Position numbers and translations under genes: made by a program. DNA of 43,103 nucleotides from Candidatus Omnitrophota bacterium. GTDB lineage: Bacteria > Hinthialibacterota > Hinthialibacteria > Hinthialibacterales > Hinthialibacteraceae. The stretch lies in assembly GCA_016934335.1 (NCBI GenBank), contig JAFGTC010000003.1:1-43103 (forward strand), given 5' to 3'. How positions within the stretch are numbered: position 1 is the first letter of the stretch; every line of letters starts with the position of its first letter. Shown here piece after piece: positions 17,318 to 26,571 of the stretch. The notes beneath the pieces were generated by a model, which ran no database searches, was not told where the DNA came from, and saw only the letters and a list, made by a program, of their open reading frames with translations.

Positions 17318-18603
17318 AGATTCTCTTTCTGTTTAGGCGGTCGGGGCATGACGTAGGGGCCTTCGGGCAGCACCAGAATTTTGGCGTCGCGGCCGAGGCG
17401 CTTCAGCGCGTGTTCGATTCCCGCTTCGACGGATTCGATGGGCGTGACCAGAAAATCGCGCAGGTCTTCGGGGCTGATGCCCTCGGTATAATAGAGCAGT
17501 TCGCAGTGATGCAGGCCGTTGACCAACTCTTGAATCATCCATTGATCTTTGGCGATGTAATCCGGCCCCATGACCAGTTCGTAGTAGTGCATGGGGTTTT
17601 CCAGCCGGCGCAGGAGGCCTTCGAAGTCGGCGCTGCCGCAGCCTTCTTCATTGCGGGCCGCCAGGATGACGGTTCCCCCTTCCTTGACGGCGTCGAGCGC
17701 TCCGACCAGCCCTTTAATGGCCTGATACAACGTTTTGTCGAGGGGATAGCCGCCGCTGGTGGTGATGACCACGTCGGCTTCCTCGTCGATGGGAACCACG
17801 GCGCTCTCGTTGATCCGCTCGCAGGCTTTTTCGTGAGCGGCTTCCAATTCGCCGCAAAAAACGCCGGTGATTTGCCGCTCTTCGTTGAGGGTGACGTTGG
17901 CGATGAAATCGCAGCCCACCTTGCGCGCCGCTTCGACCGCCCCTTCATGAAACGGATTGCCCTCCAGACGCCCGTTGCAGACTTTGTCCTTTTGAATCAT
18001 GCGGTAGCCATGCAGGTATTTCATCGTTTCCAGCGAAGTGATGCCGGGCAGAATCGCTTTGCGGCCGCCCGAAAATCCAGCCATCAAATGAAGTTCGACC
18101 AGACCGGTGACGATTTTTAAATCGGCGGATAAATAATGTTTATCGATATAAACAGGAATACCGCCGCTGATTTCGCCGACATAGAGATTCGCCTCCGGAT
18201 CTTCGGAATAATGATTTTCCACCCGGTAATTCTCGGCGATCTCTTCGCCGACCAGTTCGACGAGTTCTTCGCCCAAATTGGGGCGATGGATGCCTGTGGC
18301 GATCAGGATGCAAATCTTTTCGCGGGGGATGCCGGCTTCTTCCAGGGTTTGCAGAATCGGAGGCAGCAGGATCTTGTTGGGAACCGGCCGGGTTATATCG
18401 GAAATGACGACGACCGCCGATTCGCGCCCATGAGCGATTTCGGACAACGCCTTGCATCCAATAGGATTTTTCAACGCTTCACGTATCTCTTTGTCTGGAT
18501 CCGACACCGTCTCCACGGGATTCATGTGAATAACGCCGGCAAGATTTTCATCCGGCACGCGAATCTTTAATCCGTCTTGACCATAGGCTAATCGAATATC
18601 CAT
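17290..18603 (-). CDS. larA: LarA-family nickel-pincer racemase/epimerase
   Basis: 437 residues from the chosen start. LarA of Lactobacillus plantarum interconverts D- and L-lactate with a nickel-pincer nucleotide; paralogues act on other 2-hydroxyacids. Key residues line up well: Asp69 and Arg72 in ISDITRPVPN, His106 in ATGIHRP, His172 in VELHLMAGFSGGRKAILPG with the cofactor-binding Lys182, and a Lys near 297. I chose ATG 18603 (MDIRLAYG) because GAGGA lies 7 bases upstream; a second in-frame ATG at 18621 has no SD. LarB, LarC and LarE, needed to make the cofactor, are not in the window. Family call is strong, the substrate is not known. Confidence 0.9.
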   Translation of the reverse strand: MDIRLAYGQDGLKIRVPDENLAGVIHMNPVETVSDPDKEIREALKNPIGCKALSEIAHGRESAVVVISDITRPVPNKILLPPILQTLEEAGIPREKICILIATGIHRPNLGEELVELVGEEIAENYRVENHYSEDPEANLYVGEISGGIPVYIDKHYLSADLKIVTGLVELHLMAGFSGGRKAILPGITSLETMKYLHGYRMIQKDKVCNGRLEGNPFHEGAVEAARKVGCDFIANVTLNEERQITGVFCGELEAAHEKACERINESAVVPIDEEADVVITTSGGYPLDKTLYQAIKGLVGALDAVKEGGTVILAARNEEGCGSADFEGLLRRLENPMHYYELVMGPDYIAKDQWMIQELVNGLHHCELLYYTEGISPEDLRDFLVTPIESVEAGIEHALKRLGRDAKILVLPEGPYVMPRPPKQKENLYSWQSAEA

Positions 18604-18792
18604 GAGATCGTCCTCGCTCATTTCATAAATGTTTTTAGTTAGTTTAGAGTATCATCACCACGATTTTCACGCAATCCAATCGAAGAATCAAAAAGACGTT
18701 TGGAACGATTACACGATGGAGGGATGCGTCAAAATGGGAATTTCTTGATATACTTTTACACAATCAAAAACCTCATCATGGAAGAGAATAGA

Positions 18793-21786
18793 ATGAAACA
18801 ACTCCTCATGAGCCTCCTGGCATTGCTGCTCGCCGCCGTCGTACACGCAGAATCAACGATCGTCATCAATGAGATCATGTATCATCCGGTCAGCGACCGG
18901 ATCGAGGACGAGTACATCGAGTTGTATAACCGCGGCGATGTACCCGTCGATTTAAGCGGCTGGTATTTTTCGGACGGCGTTCGATACAGTTTCCCCGGCG
19001 GTACAATTCTTAACGCCGGCGACTACCTGGTTGTCGCGTATGATGCGGAAAAAATCCGCGAGAAATACGGCATCGACAACGTCGCCGGCGATTTTATCGG
19101 AGAACTCAGCAACAGCGGCGAGCGCATCGTCTTGACCACGATCGACGGCCGGACGGCGGACGAAGTCGAGTATTCGGATTCGCCGCCCTGGTCTCCGGCG
19201 GCCGACGAATTAGGGCCTTCGCTGGAATGCATCAATCCCCATGAAGACAACGCCCGCCCGGCGGCTTGGAGCGTCAGTCAGGGATTCGTCGACTGGACGC
19301 TGGTCGAAGCCGAGGGAGCGGCTACGGGAGATTCCTTGCATTTTTATTTGGAAAACGCCGGTTCGGCGTGGCTGGACGGCGTCCAATTATTCAATCTCGA
19401 CGCCTATAAACTGGAAGAAGCCGCCTGGCTTATGAACTACCGGCATACGCGCAGCGGGAATCAATTCTTGAACATGCATTTTTCCCACATACGCATCCCT
19501 CTCGATCCCGGCCGCCGGCTCGTTCGGCTGCAACTCCCCGATGAACCGCGCATTTTCCTGTTCGCCGTCACGCTGGAATTAAGCGATCGAGTTACATCCT
19601 CCAGTCTTTCCAGTTTTTTCAATGCCGACGGCATATCCGGAGCGGACGACATGAGCGACGGCGATCTCGACGGGAGCGGATCGACCTACGCCGCTGAACT
19701 GCTGCCCGGAGACGGGATCCTTTGGGCGGATGAGTCTTCTTCGATTTTTTGGGAACTGGGATCTTATGAAGACGGGCAAAATAACGCCGTGCAATGCCTG
19801 GGGCAGAGAATATCCGTTCAACGGCTCGCGGGCCATGAACTGCATCTGCTGGCCACAGCCGTCAACGCGCAAACCATCACGGAATCCTTGACCATCATCT
19901 ATGCGGACGGGACGGAGGAGGCGGCCGCCATCCAAGTGACGGATTGGGCGGGCGCCGTCCCCGAATCGAGTTCGCTGGGCGCCGACATCCTGCAAAACGG
20001 ATCGTTTGAATCGGGTTTGACGCGATGGCAGACTTCCGGCAATCACAGTACCAGTCAAACTCTCTCAAGCCAAAACCACGGCGGAAGCCAGGCGCTTCAT
20101 CTCGTCGCGACCGGCCCCGGCGGGGCGGAAGGCATGGTGCGGCAAACCCTCAGCGGCCTGGAGGCGGGCGACCGCTGCCGGCTGCAGTTCTGGGTTCGCG
20201 CCGGTGAAGGAGCCTGCAAAGTCATCGCAGAGACGGAAGGCGGAGGCCTGCATTCCGAAACCCTTTTAGGAAGCGAAGGAACGCCGGGGCGCATCAACTC
20301 GGTTTGGCAGGAAACGCTGCCGCCTTTCGTGGAAGAATGTTCGCATGATCCCGAAAATCCGACCTCGAGCGATTCCGTTTGGATCACAGCGCAGATCAGC
20401 GGGAGCGAGATCATTCAATCGGTCAGCTTGCAATATACGGTAAACGATCAGAGCCAATGGGTGGAGATGCGGGATGACGGTCAAAGCGGAGACGGCCAGG
20501 CGCAGGACGGCGTCTATGGCGCACAGCTGCCGCCGCAGAAATCGCAGACGCCGGTATTTTACAGCATCCACGCCGTCGATGCGCTCCACCGAACAGGCCG
20601 CAGCCCGCTGCCCAGCGATCCGACGCCGCGTCACGGCTATTTTGTTTACGACGGCGATGCGCCCAGCGATCTGCCTATTTATTTCGTGTTTATCGGCGGC
20701 GGCGAACTGAGCCGGTTGAACAGCGATCCCTATTCCGACGACATGGTCGAAGCGGCGGTCGTGGTTGACGGTCAGGTTTTTGACGGCGTTCACGTTCGCT
20801 ACCGCGGAGCGTGGGCGCGCTCCTGGCCCAAAAAGAATTGGAAAGTCCGCTTCAACAAGGGACGCTATTATAAAGGATGGCGAACGTCGAATCTGAATGG
20901 AGAATACCACGACCGGGCCTACATGCGCGAACAGATCGGCTACGACCTTTTTGAAGACGCCGGCGTCCCGCATCCCCAATGCCGCTTCGTTTGGATGCAA
21001 TTGAACGGCGAACCGTTCGGCTTGTATTGCGAGATCGAACAGCCCGACGAGCGATTTTTGAAGCGAGTCAATCGAGAAGACGGCAGTCTCTATAAAAGCG
21101 AAGGGCGCTATAACATCCTCAGTTCGGAAAACCAATACCGGCAGACTTATGAGAAGGCAACCAACGAAGACGAACCCTATACGGCCCTGATTACCATGAT
21201 CGAAGAAGTCAACCGGATCTCCGACGGCGAGGTATACGATTATTTTATTCAACACTTCAATGTAGAGAGTTTCATTGACTACCTGGTTGTGAACGCCTGC
21301 ATCTCCAACTGGGATTCGATCGTCAAAAATCATTTTGCCCTGCAGGATAGCGCGTTGACGGAAAAATGGGAATTTATCCCCTGGGATCTCGACCGCACGT
21401 GGGGAGAATTTCCCGATTGGAATTTATACTACAATCAAGACATTCTGGTGGGCATTCAAGGCCATCCCGGCCCGCAGCTGGGCGGGGATTGGTGGAATCG
21501 AGTCCAGAACCGCCTTTTGCGAAACGAAGTGTTTTTGGCGGCGTACTATAACCGGATGCGCCAATTTCTGGAGACCATGTTCACGGAAGAACGCATGGAG
21601 GCGCGCATCGACGTCGTCGATGCGCTGATCCGCGACGAAGTTCCCTTAGAGAAGAAAATTCATGGGACGCACGGCAATTGGAATTACGCGACGGAAGTTC
21701 AAAATCTGAAAGATTATGTCCGCGACCGCCGCGCGTTTCTTTTCGCCTCGATGCCGGTGAGCGTGAACGAGTGGGAACTGTATTGA
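18793..21786 (+). CDS. Secreted lamin-tail/CBM/CotH kinase-like protein
   Basis: 997 residues from ATG 18793, which follows GGAAGAG and opens a clean signal peptide (MKQLLMSLLALLLAAVVHA). The frame is open further upstream, but without a signal-like N-terminus. Order of domains: lamin-tail domain at about 20-150 (IVINEIMYHP, DEYIELYNRGDVPVDLSGW), a CBM4/9-like beta-sandwich at about 395-530 (LQNGSFESGLTRW), and a CotH domain at about 630-960 (VRYRGAWARSWPKKNWKVRF, WDLDRTWGEF). CotH proteins are atypical secreted kinases, known from spore-coat phosphorylation in Bacillus. In this architecture, found in many environmental bacteria, the target is unknown. It stands alone between larA and an alcohol dehydrogenase. 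Confidence 0.9.
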   Translation: MKQLLMSLLALLLAAVVHAESTIVINEIMYHPVSDRIEDEYIELYNRGDVPVDLSGWYFSDGVRYSFPGGTILNAGDYLVVAYDAEKIREKYGIDNVAGDFIGELSNSGERIVLTTIDGRTADEVEYSDSPPWSPAADELGPSLECINPHEDNARPAAWSVSQGFVDWTLVEAEGAATGDSLHFYLENAGSAWLDGVQLFNLDAYKLEEAAWLMNYRHTRSGNQFLNMHFSHIRIPLDPGRRLVRLQLPDEPRIFLFAVTLELSDRVTSSSLSSFFNADGISGADDMSDGDLDGSGSTYAAELLPGDGILWADESSSIFWELGSYEDGQNNAVQCLGQRISVQRLAGHELHLLATAVNAQTITESLTIIYADGTEEAAAIQVTDWAGAVPESSSLGADILQNGSFESGLTRWQTSGNHSTSQTLSSQNHGGSQALHLVATGPGGAEGMVRQTLSGLEAGDRCRLQFWVRAGEGACKVIAETEGGGLHSETLLGSEGTPGRINSVWQETLPPFVEECSHDPENPTSSDSVWITAQISGSEIIQSVSLQYTVNDQSQWVEMRDDGQSGDGQAQDGVYGAQLPPQKSQTPVFYSIHAVDALHRTGRSPLPSDPTPRHGYFVYDGDAPSDLPIYFVFIGGGELSRLNSDPYSDDMVEAAVVVDGQVFDGVHVRYRGAWARSWPKKNWKVRFNKGRYYKGWRTSNLNGEYHDRAYMREQIGYDLFEDAGVPHPQCRFVWMQLNGEPFGLYCEIEQPDERFLKRVNREDGSLYKSEGRYNILSSENQYRQTYEKATNEDEPYTALITMIEEVNRISDGEVYDYFIQHFNVESFIDYLVVNACISNWDSIVKNHFALQDSALTEKWEFIPWDLDRTWGEFPDWNLYYNQDILVGIQGHPGPQLGGDWWNRVQNRLLRNEVFLAAYYNRMRQFLETMFTEERMEARIDVVDALIRDEVPLEKKIHGTHGNWNYATEVQNLKDYVRDRRAFLFASMPVSVNEWELY

Positions 21787-21923
21787 ACGGCGCCCCAAGT
21801 TCGAAGCGATGGAGGGCGCAGGCGGGCATTGATCCATCGACGCCCGGGGTTATCCAGTACAACGGCGGGTGTGATATGATAGCGAGGCATTCGTTATCCT
21901 GAAAATATCCGGAGATAGTAATT

Positions 21924-22955
21924 ATGCTCGCAGCGGTTTTAATGGATTTCAACAAACTCGAATTGCAGGACGTCCCGGTTCCCGAACCGAAGCAGGGACA
22001 AGCGCTGGTCAAGATCAAATCCTGTGGAATCTGCGCCACGGATTACAAGGCGATCAAAGGCATTCGCCGCAATGTGGAATTCCCTACGATTCCCGGCCAT
22101 GAGCCATCGGGGATCGTGGAGAAGATCGGGCCGGGCGTAACGCACGTGAAGGAAGGCGACGAGGTCATCGTTCAGCCCAGCGGATTTTGCGGTTACTGCC
22201 CGCACTGCCGGAGGGGCGATACGCATTACTGCGATCATTCGTTCACGACCGGCGGCGACGGCCCGCCCGATACGCGCATGGGCAGCTTCGCCGAATTCAC
22301 CTTGTGCCAGGTCGAGCAAATCTACAAGAAGCCGCCGAACCTTTCCTTCGACGCCGCCTGCCAGACCGAGCCGGTGAGCGGCGCGTGGAAGGGCGTGATT
22401 CATTTTTCGGAAATGAAAGTCGGCGACGATGTGGTGATCATCGGATCGGGGGGCATCGGCATGTATTGCCTGATGGTGGCCAAAGCGGCCGGCGCGGGAC
22501 GGCTCATCGCAGTGGACATCAGCGATTTCGCTCTCAACACCGCCAAGAAGCTGGGCGCTACGCACACCGTCAATCCAACGGCCTGCGACGCCAAAGAGGA
22601 AATTTACAACATCCTACCCGACGGGCCCGATCTGGTCGTGGAAGCGGCGGGGCCGATCGAGGCGGTCAACCTGATGGTCAGCCTGCTGCGCCGGGGAACC
22701 CGGTGGAATGTGTTCGGCATCACCACGCACGAGAAATTCGAACTGGACGGCGGGTTGACTCATTTTCTCGAAGCGCGCATGGATTCCAGCTTCGGCACCA
22801 ATCCCATGGCCATGCAGAACGCCATCCGGCTGATGGAGCGCGGGTTGATCGATCCCGAAGAGGTTGTATCGCACCGCTTCCCGCTGGAAAAGATACACGA
22901 GGCGATCGAGGTGATGGGCTCGCCGGAGCGCAACAAAATCGTGATTCATCCGTAA
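21924..22955 (+). CDS. Zinc-dependent alcohol dehydrogenase (MDR family)
   Basis: 343 residues, the usual length for sorbitol/threonine-dehydrogenase-type MDR enzymes. The catalytic zinc site is visible as Cys37 in CGICATD and His59-Glu60 in PGHEPSG. The structural zinc is held by Cys89, Cys92, Cys95 and Cys103 (FCGYCPHCRRGDTHYC). The Rossmann motif is GSGGIG, and Asp in LIAVDISD suggests a preference for NAD. SD GGAGA lies 9 bases upstream. The substrate (a sugar alcohol or other secondary alcohol) cannot be told. It appears monocistronic. Confidence 0.93.
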   Translation: MLAAVLMDFNKLELQDVPVPEPKQGQALVKIKSCGICATDYKAIKGIRRNVEFPTIPGHEPSGIVEKIGPGVTHVKEGDEVIVQPSGFCGYCPHCRRGDTHYCDHSFTTGGDGPPDTRMGSFAEFTLCQVEQIYKKPPNLSFDAACQTEPVSGAWKGVIHFSEMKVGDDVVIIGSGGIGMYCLMVAKAAGAGRLIAVDISDFALNTAKKLGATHTVNPTACDAKEEIYNILPDGPDLVVEAAGPIEAVNLMVSLLRRGTRWNVFGITTHEKFELDGGLTHFLEARMDSSFGTNPMAMQNAIRLMERGLIDPEEVVSHRFPLEKIHEAIEVMGSPERNKIVIHP

Positions 22956-22979
22956 TTAAAACACAGTAAATCGAATACG

Positions 22980-23009
22980 CCGGGCGAGCCGCAGAAACGG
23001 CCCGCCCGG
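22980..23009 (+). terminator. GC-rich hairpin after the dehydrogenase, weak terminator
   Basis: Arms 22980-22990 (CCGGGCGAGCC) and 22999-23009 (GGCCCGCCCGG) pair with one mismatch around an 8-base loop, 24 bases after the stop. There is no T-tract, so the terminator call is tentative. Confidence 0.45.
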
Positions 23010-23160
23010 AGACGATTCTCCCGCTCATTCGCCGATCCTTACTTGCAGGATTGCTTTGACTATGATAATTTTTCTGCATCGTGTTTTCGATTTGATCCAG
23101 CAAACGGTTCACTCTTCATAGCATTCATTTTCAACAAGTGTTCATAGGATTCTCTTACAA

Positions 23161-23181
23161 TAAAGGAGACAGGGATAATGA
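23161..23181 (+). repeat. Duplicated ribosome-binding leader, copy 1
   Basis: 21 bases beginning TAAAGGAGACAGGGATAATG, containing the SD and start codon of the zinc-ribbon gene. An identical 21-base copy lies at 23493-23513, before the peptidase gene. Confidence 0.92.
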
Positions 23182-23438
23182 ATTGCATCCAGTGCCAGAG
23201 TACCCGCATCGTAACCGGCGCCCTGAATGAAGGAGTAGGATTATTCATTCCAGACGAAATTAAAAAAATTTTTTTGTCAGTTAAAGCCCCCTACATACAG
23301 ATTGACAAGCAGTTTTCAATATGTCTGGATTGTGGATTTGCATGGTCGAAAGTGTATACCGATCTTGAAAAGGCTAAATCAATTCTATTGCGTTGGGGAA
23401 ATGAGAACCTGCTTAAACGGTTGAATTTGAAAGAATAG
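23178..23438 (+). CDS. Small zinc-ribbon protein of unknown function
   Basis: 86 residues. Two CxxC pairs, Cys3/Cys6 (NCIQC) and Cys49/Cys52 (CLDCGFAW), form a likely zinc ribbon. Between and after them the protein is mixed alpha/beta, with a basic C-terminal helix ending LLKRLNLKE. SD AAAGGAG is nine bases from the ATG. It does not resemble a named family that I recognise. It lies 71 bases before the S9 peptidase gene and shares its exact 21-base leader, which suggests that it was placed there by duplication or insertion. Codon use is more AT-rich than in both neighbours. Confidence 0.82.
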   Translation: MNCIQCQSTRIVTGALNEGVGLFIPDEIKKIFLSVKAPYIQIDKQFSICLDCGFAWSKVYTDLEKAKSILLRWGNENLLKRLNLKE

Positions 23439-23492
23439 CAGGATTCTTTGAACACAAAATAGATACGAATCATCATAAGAAATAGACGCATG

Positions 23493-23513
23493 TAAAGGAG
23501 ACAGGGATAATGA
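23493..23513 (+). repeat. Duplicated ribosome-binding leader, copy 2
   Basis: Identical to 23161-23181 over 21 bases; it supplies the SD and ATG of the S9 peptidase gene. The flanks outside the repeat are unrelated. Confidence 0.92.
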
Positions 23514-25591
23514 CGCGAACATCGCTTTTTTACGGAGTTTTGATTGGACTGGCTGTGCTTCCAATTCATGCATCTCAAGGGAACGATATGGAAAAGGTCA
23601 TCCCCCGCGAAGTGTTATTCGGCAATCCGGATAAGTCGTCGGTTCGAGTGAGTCCGGCGGGCGACCGGATCAGTTATCTTGCGCCGTTGAACGGCGTGAT
23701 GAACGTTTGGGCGGCGCCGGCGGACCGCCCCTCCGAGGCGGTCGCCGTGACGAAAGATGAAAACCGGGGCATCCGCATTTATTTCTGGGCCTATACGAAC
23801 GAACATATCATTTATCTTCAAGACCTGGAGGGCGATGAGAATTGGCAGGTGCATGCGGTGCACATCAAAACCAAGGAAGATAAAATCCTGACGCCGTTCG
23901 AAGAGATTCTCGACGCCGAAGGAAATCCGATCAAACTGCCCAATGGAAAAAAATTGCGGCCCAGAGCGGAGATTCAAGAAGTGAGCCATAAATTCACCGA
24001 TGAAATCCTGATCGGCCTGAATAATCGAAATCCCCAATATCACGACGTTTACCGATTGAACATCCTTACGGGCGACATGGAACTGCTTCAGAAAAACGAC
24101 GAGTATCTGGCGTTTTTATCGGATGACGACTATAAAATCCGCTTCGCGTTCAAGACCACGCCCGAAGGGGGAAACGACATTTTCAAGCCGGCTGGCGAAG
24201 ACGGCTGGGAAATTTTTGACAAAATCCCCATGGAAGACATGTTGACGACTTCCCCCATGGGATTCGATAAAGAGGGAGACTCGCTCTATATGATCGACAG
24301 CCGGGGGCGCAACACCGCCGCGCTGTTTTCGCTGGATTTACAGACCGGCGATAAGAAACTGATCTATGAAGATCCCAAAGCCGATTTGAGTGGAGTGATG
24401 ATGCATCCGACGGAAAAGACCGTCGAGGCGGCATCGAGCAATTATACGCGCGTCACCTGGAAAATCCTCGATCCGGCGATTCAATCCGACATGGATTATT
24501 TGAACTCGCTGAATGACGGAGAAATGTATGTCATCAGCCGATCCCTGGACGACAAAATATGGGTGGCGTCGTACGTGGTCGACGACGGGCCGGTTCGCTA
24601 TTATCTGTATGACCGCCAGAAAAAAGAAGCCCAATTTCTTTTTACCAACCGCGAAGATTTGGAAGATTATTCGCTGTCAAAAATGCATCCGGTCGTCATT
24701 CAATCGCGAGACGGCTTAAACTTGATCTGTTATTTGACGCTGCCGTATTGGAAGGATGAAGACAACGACGGCCGCCCCGGCGAACCGCTTCCCATGGTGT
24801 TGGATGTTCACGGCGGCCCCTGGGGGCGGGATTCGTGGGGATACAATTCGACGCATCAATGGCTGTCCAATCGCGGATACGCCGTTTTGAGCGTCAATTT
24901 TCGCGGATCGACCGGTTTAGGGAAGGATTTCATCAATGCAGGAAATCTCGAATGGGCGGGAAAAATGCATGACGATTTGATCGACGCCGTAAATTGGACG
25001 ATTCAGAACGGAATCGCCGACAAGGGAAAAATCGCCATCATGGGGGGAAGTTACGGAGGATACGCTACGCTCGTGGGAATGACATTCACCCCCGACGTCT
25101 TTTCGTGCGGCGTGGATATCGTGGGGCCGTCCAACATCATCACCCTTTTTGAAACCATTCCGCCGTATTGGGCGCCGATCATGAACGTCTTCACGTCGCG
25201 CGTCGGCGATCATCGCACCGAAGAAGGCAGGAAATTCCTGAAATCCCGCTCGCCGCTGACCTTTGTGGATCGCATCAAAAAGCCGCTGCTGATCGGTCAG
25301 GGGGCGAACGATCCGCGAGTCAAGCAGAGTGAATCCGATCAGATCGTCAAATCCATGCAGGAAAAAAATATTCCCGTCATTTACGTTCTCTATCCCGATG
25401 AGGGGCATGGCTTCGCCCGGCCGGAGAATCGCTTATCCTTCTTCGCCGTGACGGATCTTTTCCTGGCCGAACATCTGGGAGGGCGCTCCGAACCGATCGG
25501 CAACGATTTTGAAGGCTCCAAAATCACCGTTCCGACAGGCCGCGATCATCTACCGGCTTTGAAAGAGTCGCTGGAGAAATTCGAGCAATAA
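23510..25591 (+). CDS. Secreted S9 family prolyl oligopeptidase-like peptidase
   Basis: 693 residues. Signal peptide at about 1-23 (YGVLIGLAVLPIHA), then an N-terminal beta-propeller (about 40-390) that restricts access, then an alpha/beta-hydrolase domain. The catalytic triad can be placed at Ser514 (GGSYGGYATL), Asp601 (GANDPRVKQ) and His633 (DEGHGF). The motif DVHGGPWGRD forms the oxyanion region, as in acylaminoacyl-peptidase and dipeptidyl peptidase relatives. It probably degrades short peptides in the periplasm or outside the cell. The start lies directly behind AAAGGAG. A strong terminator follows. Confidence 0.95.
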   Translation: MTRTSLFYGVLIGLAVLPIHASQGNDMEKVIPREVLFGNPDKSSVRVSPAGDRISYLAPLNGVMNVWAAPADRPSEAVAVTKDENRGIRIYFWAYTNEHIIYLQDLEGDENWQVHAVHIKTKEDKILTPFEEILDAEGNPIKLPNGKKLRPRAEIQEVSHKFTDEILIGLNNRNPQYHDVYRLNILTGDMELLQKNDEYLAFLSDDDYKIRFAFKTTPEGGNDIFKPAGEDGWEIFDKIPMEDMLTTSPMGFDKEGDSLYMIDSRGRNTAALFSLDLQTGDKKLIYEDPKADLSGVMMHPTEKTVEAASSNYTRVTWKILDPAIQSDMDYLNSLNDGEMYVISRSLDDKIWVASYVVDDGPVRYYLYDRQKKEAQFLFTNREDLEDYSLSKMHPVVIQSRDGLNLICYLTLPYWKDEDNDGRPGEPLPMVLDVHGGPWGRDSWGYNSTHQWLSNRGYAVLSVNFRGSTGLGKDFINAGNLEWAGKMHDDLIDAVNWTIQNGIADKGKIAIMGGSYGGYATLVGMTFTPDVFSCGVDIVGPSNIITLFETIPPYWAPIMNVFTSRVGDHRTEEGRKFLKSRSPLTFVDRIKKPLLIGQGANDPRVKQSESDQIVKSMQEKNIPVIYVLYPDEGHGFARPENRLSFFAVTDLFLAEHLGGRSEPIGNDFEGSKITVPTGRDHLPALKESLEKFEQ

Positions 25592-25623
25592 GAAATCTCG
25601 AAAATCGAGGAAGCAAACGATTC

Positions 25624-25661
25624 AAAAAATGGCAGCCTCCCATGGACGGCTGCCATTTTTT
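25624..25661 (+). terminator. Rho-independent terminator of the S9 peptidase gene
   Basis: Perfect 14-base arms 25624-25637 and 25648-25661 (AAAAAATGGCAGCC / GGCTGCCATTTTTT) with a 10-base loop. The A-run and T-run make it able to work in both directions. Confidence 0.95.
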
Positions 25662-25741
25662 AGTTGAAATATAATAAGTAATTTGTTACATTGATAACCA
25701 GCCCACTGGATTAAGAAATGAAAACAAGAAAGAGGATCATT

Positions 25742-26011
25742 ATGAGCGACTATTGGCTGCAATGCACGACATCGGAAGGCTTATTCCCCAATGAACTTGC
25801 AGTTTTCACCAACACGGCGGATGGTGATCCGGTCTCTTTTTTTGTGGATAAAGCATTTATCAAGGATCCGGATCAGGAAGGTCCGAATTCCATTCGCGTG
25901 AGGGCGATAAATGCCAAGGACAATCAATATTACGTCATTCTCCCAGCCGATCCTTTCGAATCGAGCAGCAACATCGTTGTTAAGAGCGAGCAGATTAATC
26001 AAACAATATAA
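25742..26011 (+). CDS. Small unknown protein coupled to the dCTP-deaminase-like gene
   Basis: 89 residues, not recognised. No signal peptide or membrane segment; it looks like a compact beta-rich domain with alternating hydrophobic residues (PVSFFVDKAFI, SIRVRAINAKDNQYYVILP). I chose ATG 25742 because AGAGGA lies five bases upstream; an in-frame ATG at 25718 adds a basic stretch of eight residues and lacks an SD. The stop overlaps the next start (TAATG at 26009-26013), so the two proteins are almost certainly made together and may act together. Confidence 0.8.
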   Translation: MSDYWLQCTTSEGLFPNELAVFTNTADGDPVSFFVDKAFIKDPDQEGPNSIRVRAINAKDNQYYVILPADPFESSSNIVVKSEQINQTI

Positions 26012-26571
26012 TGATTCTCTCCAACAAGGAAATCAAAAGAGCGATTCAAGAAAATCGAATAGGGATTGATCCTTCTCCCAAGGAGCCATTCAAGACTACG
26101 TCTGTTGATTTACGGCTTGAAAAACGGATAAAAATCCCAAAAGACAATCTGGAAATCGTAGTCGATCCGAGAGGAAAAATCGCCAATACTCTGAAAGAAT
26201 TATACAAAGACGAAACAATACAAGATTCAGGATATCTTTTGGAGCCGGGGAAATTCATTCTCGGACAAACATTTGAAAGAATCAACCTGCCTCTTCATCC
26301 CGACAACGAGAACAATGTGATTGCGGCAAGAGTAGAAGGGAAAAGTTCATTAGCGCGATGCGGTTTGCTTGTTCACTTTACGGCCCCAACCATTCATGCC
26401 GGTTTTCAAGGAAATATTACTCTGGAAATGATCAACTTAGGGAAATATCCCATATTGCTGCGATTCCAAATGCCAATATGCCAATTAATATTCGAAACAG
26501 TATTAAATACCCCCGATCCACATACCGGTCAATTTCACGGCCAATCACGTCCGAATGGAATTGTCTCGTAA
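26011..26571 (+). CDS. dcd: dCTP deaminase-like protein (dUTPase superfamily)
   Basis: 186 residues, close to Escherichia coli Dcd (193). The trimeric family deaminates dCTP to dUTP. The core is easily read: TTSVDLRLEKRI near residue 30, LEPGKFILGQTFERINLP, GKSSLARCGLLVHFTAP and GNITLEMINLG. Counterparts of catalytic Ser111, Arg115 and Glu138 of the E. coli enzyme are Ser112/113, Arg116 and Glu139. The C-terminal tail is shorter and different (FHGQSRPNG), which might alter nucleotide closure or regulation. It is translated by TAATG coupling with an unknown 89-residue protein. It may be an ordinary nucleotide enzyme; dCTP deaminases are also used to deplete dCTP in some phage-defence systems, and that role is only a possibility here. 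Confidence 0.85.
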   Translation: MILSNKEIKRAIQENRIGIDPSPKEPFKTTSVDLRLEKRIKIPKDNLEIVVDPRGKIANTLKELYKDETIQDSGYLLEPGKFILGQTFERINLPLHPDNENNVIAARVEGKSSLARCGLLVHFTAPTIHAGFQGNITLEMINLGKYPILLRFQMPICQLIFETVLNTPDPHTGQFHGQSRPNGIVS

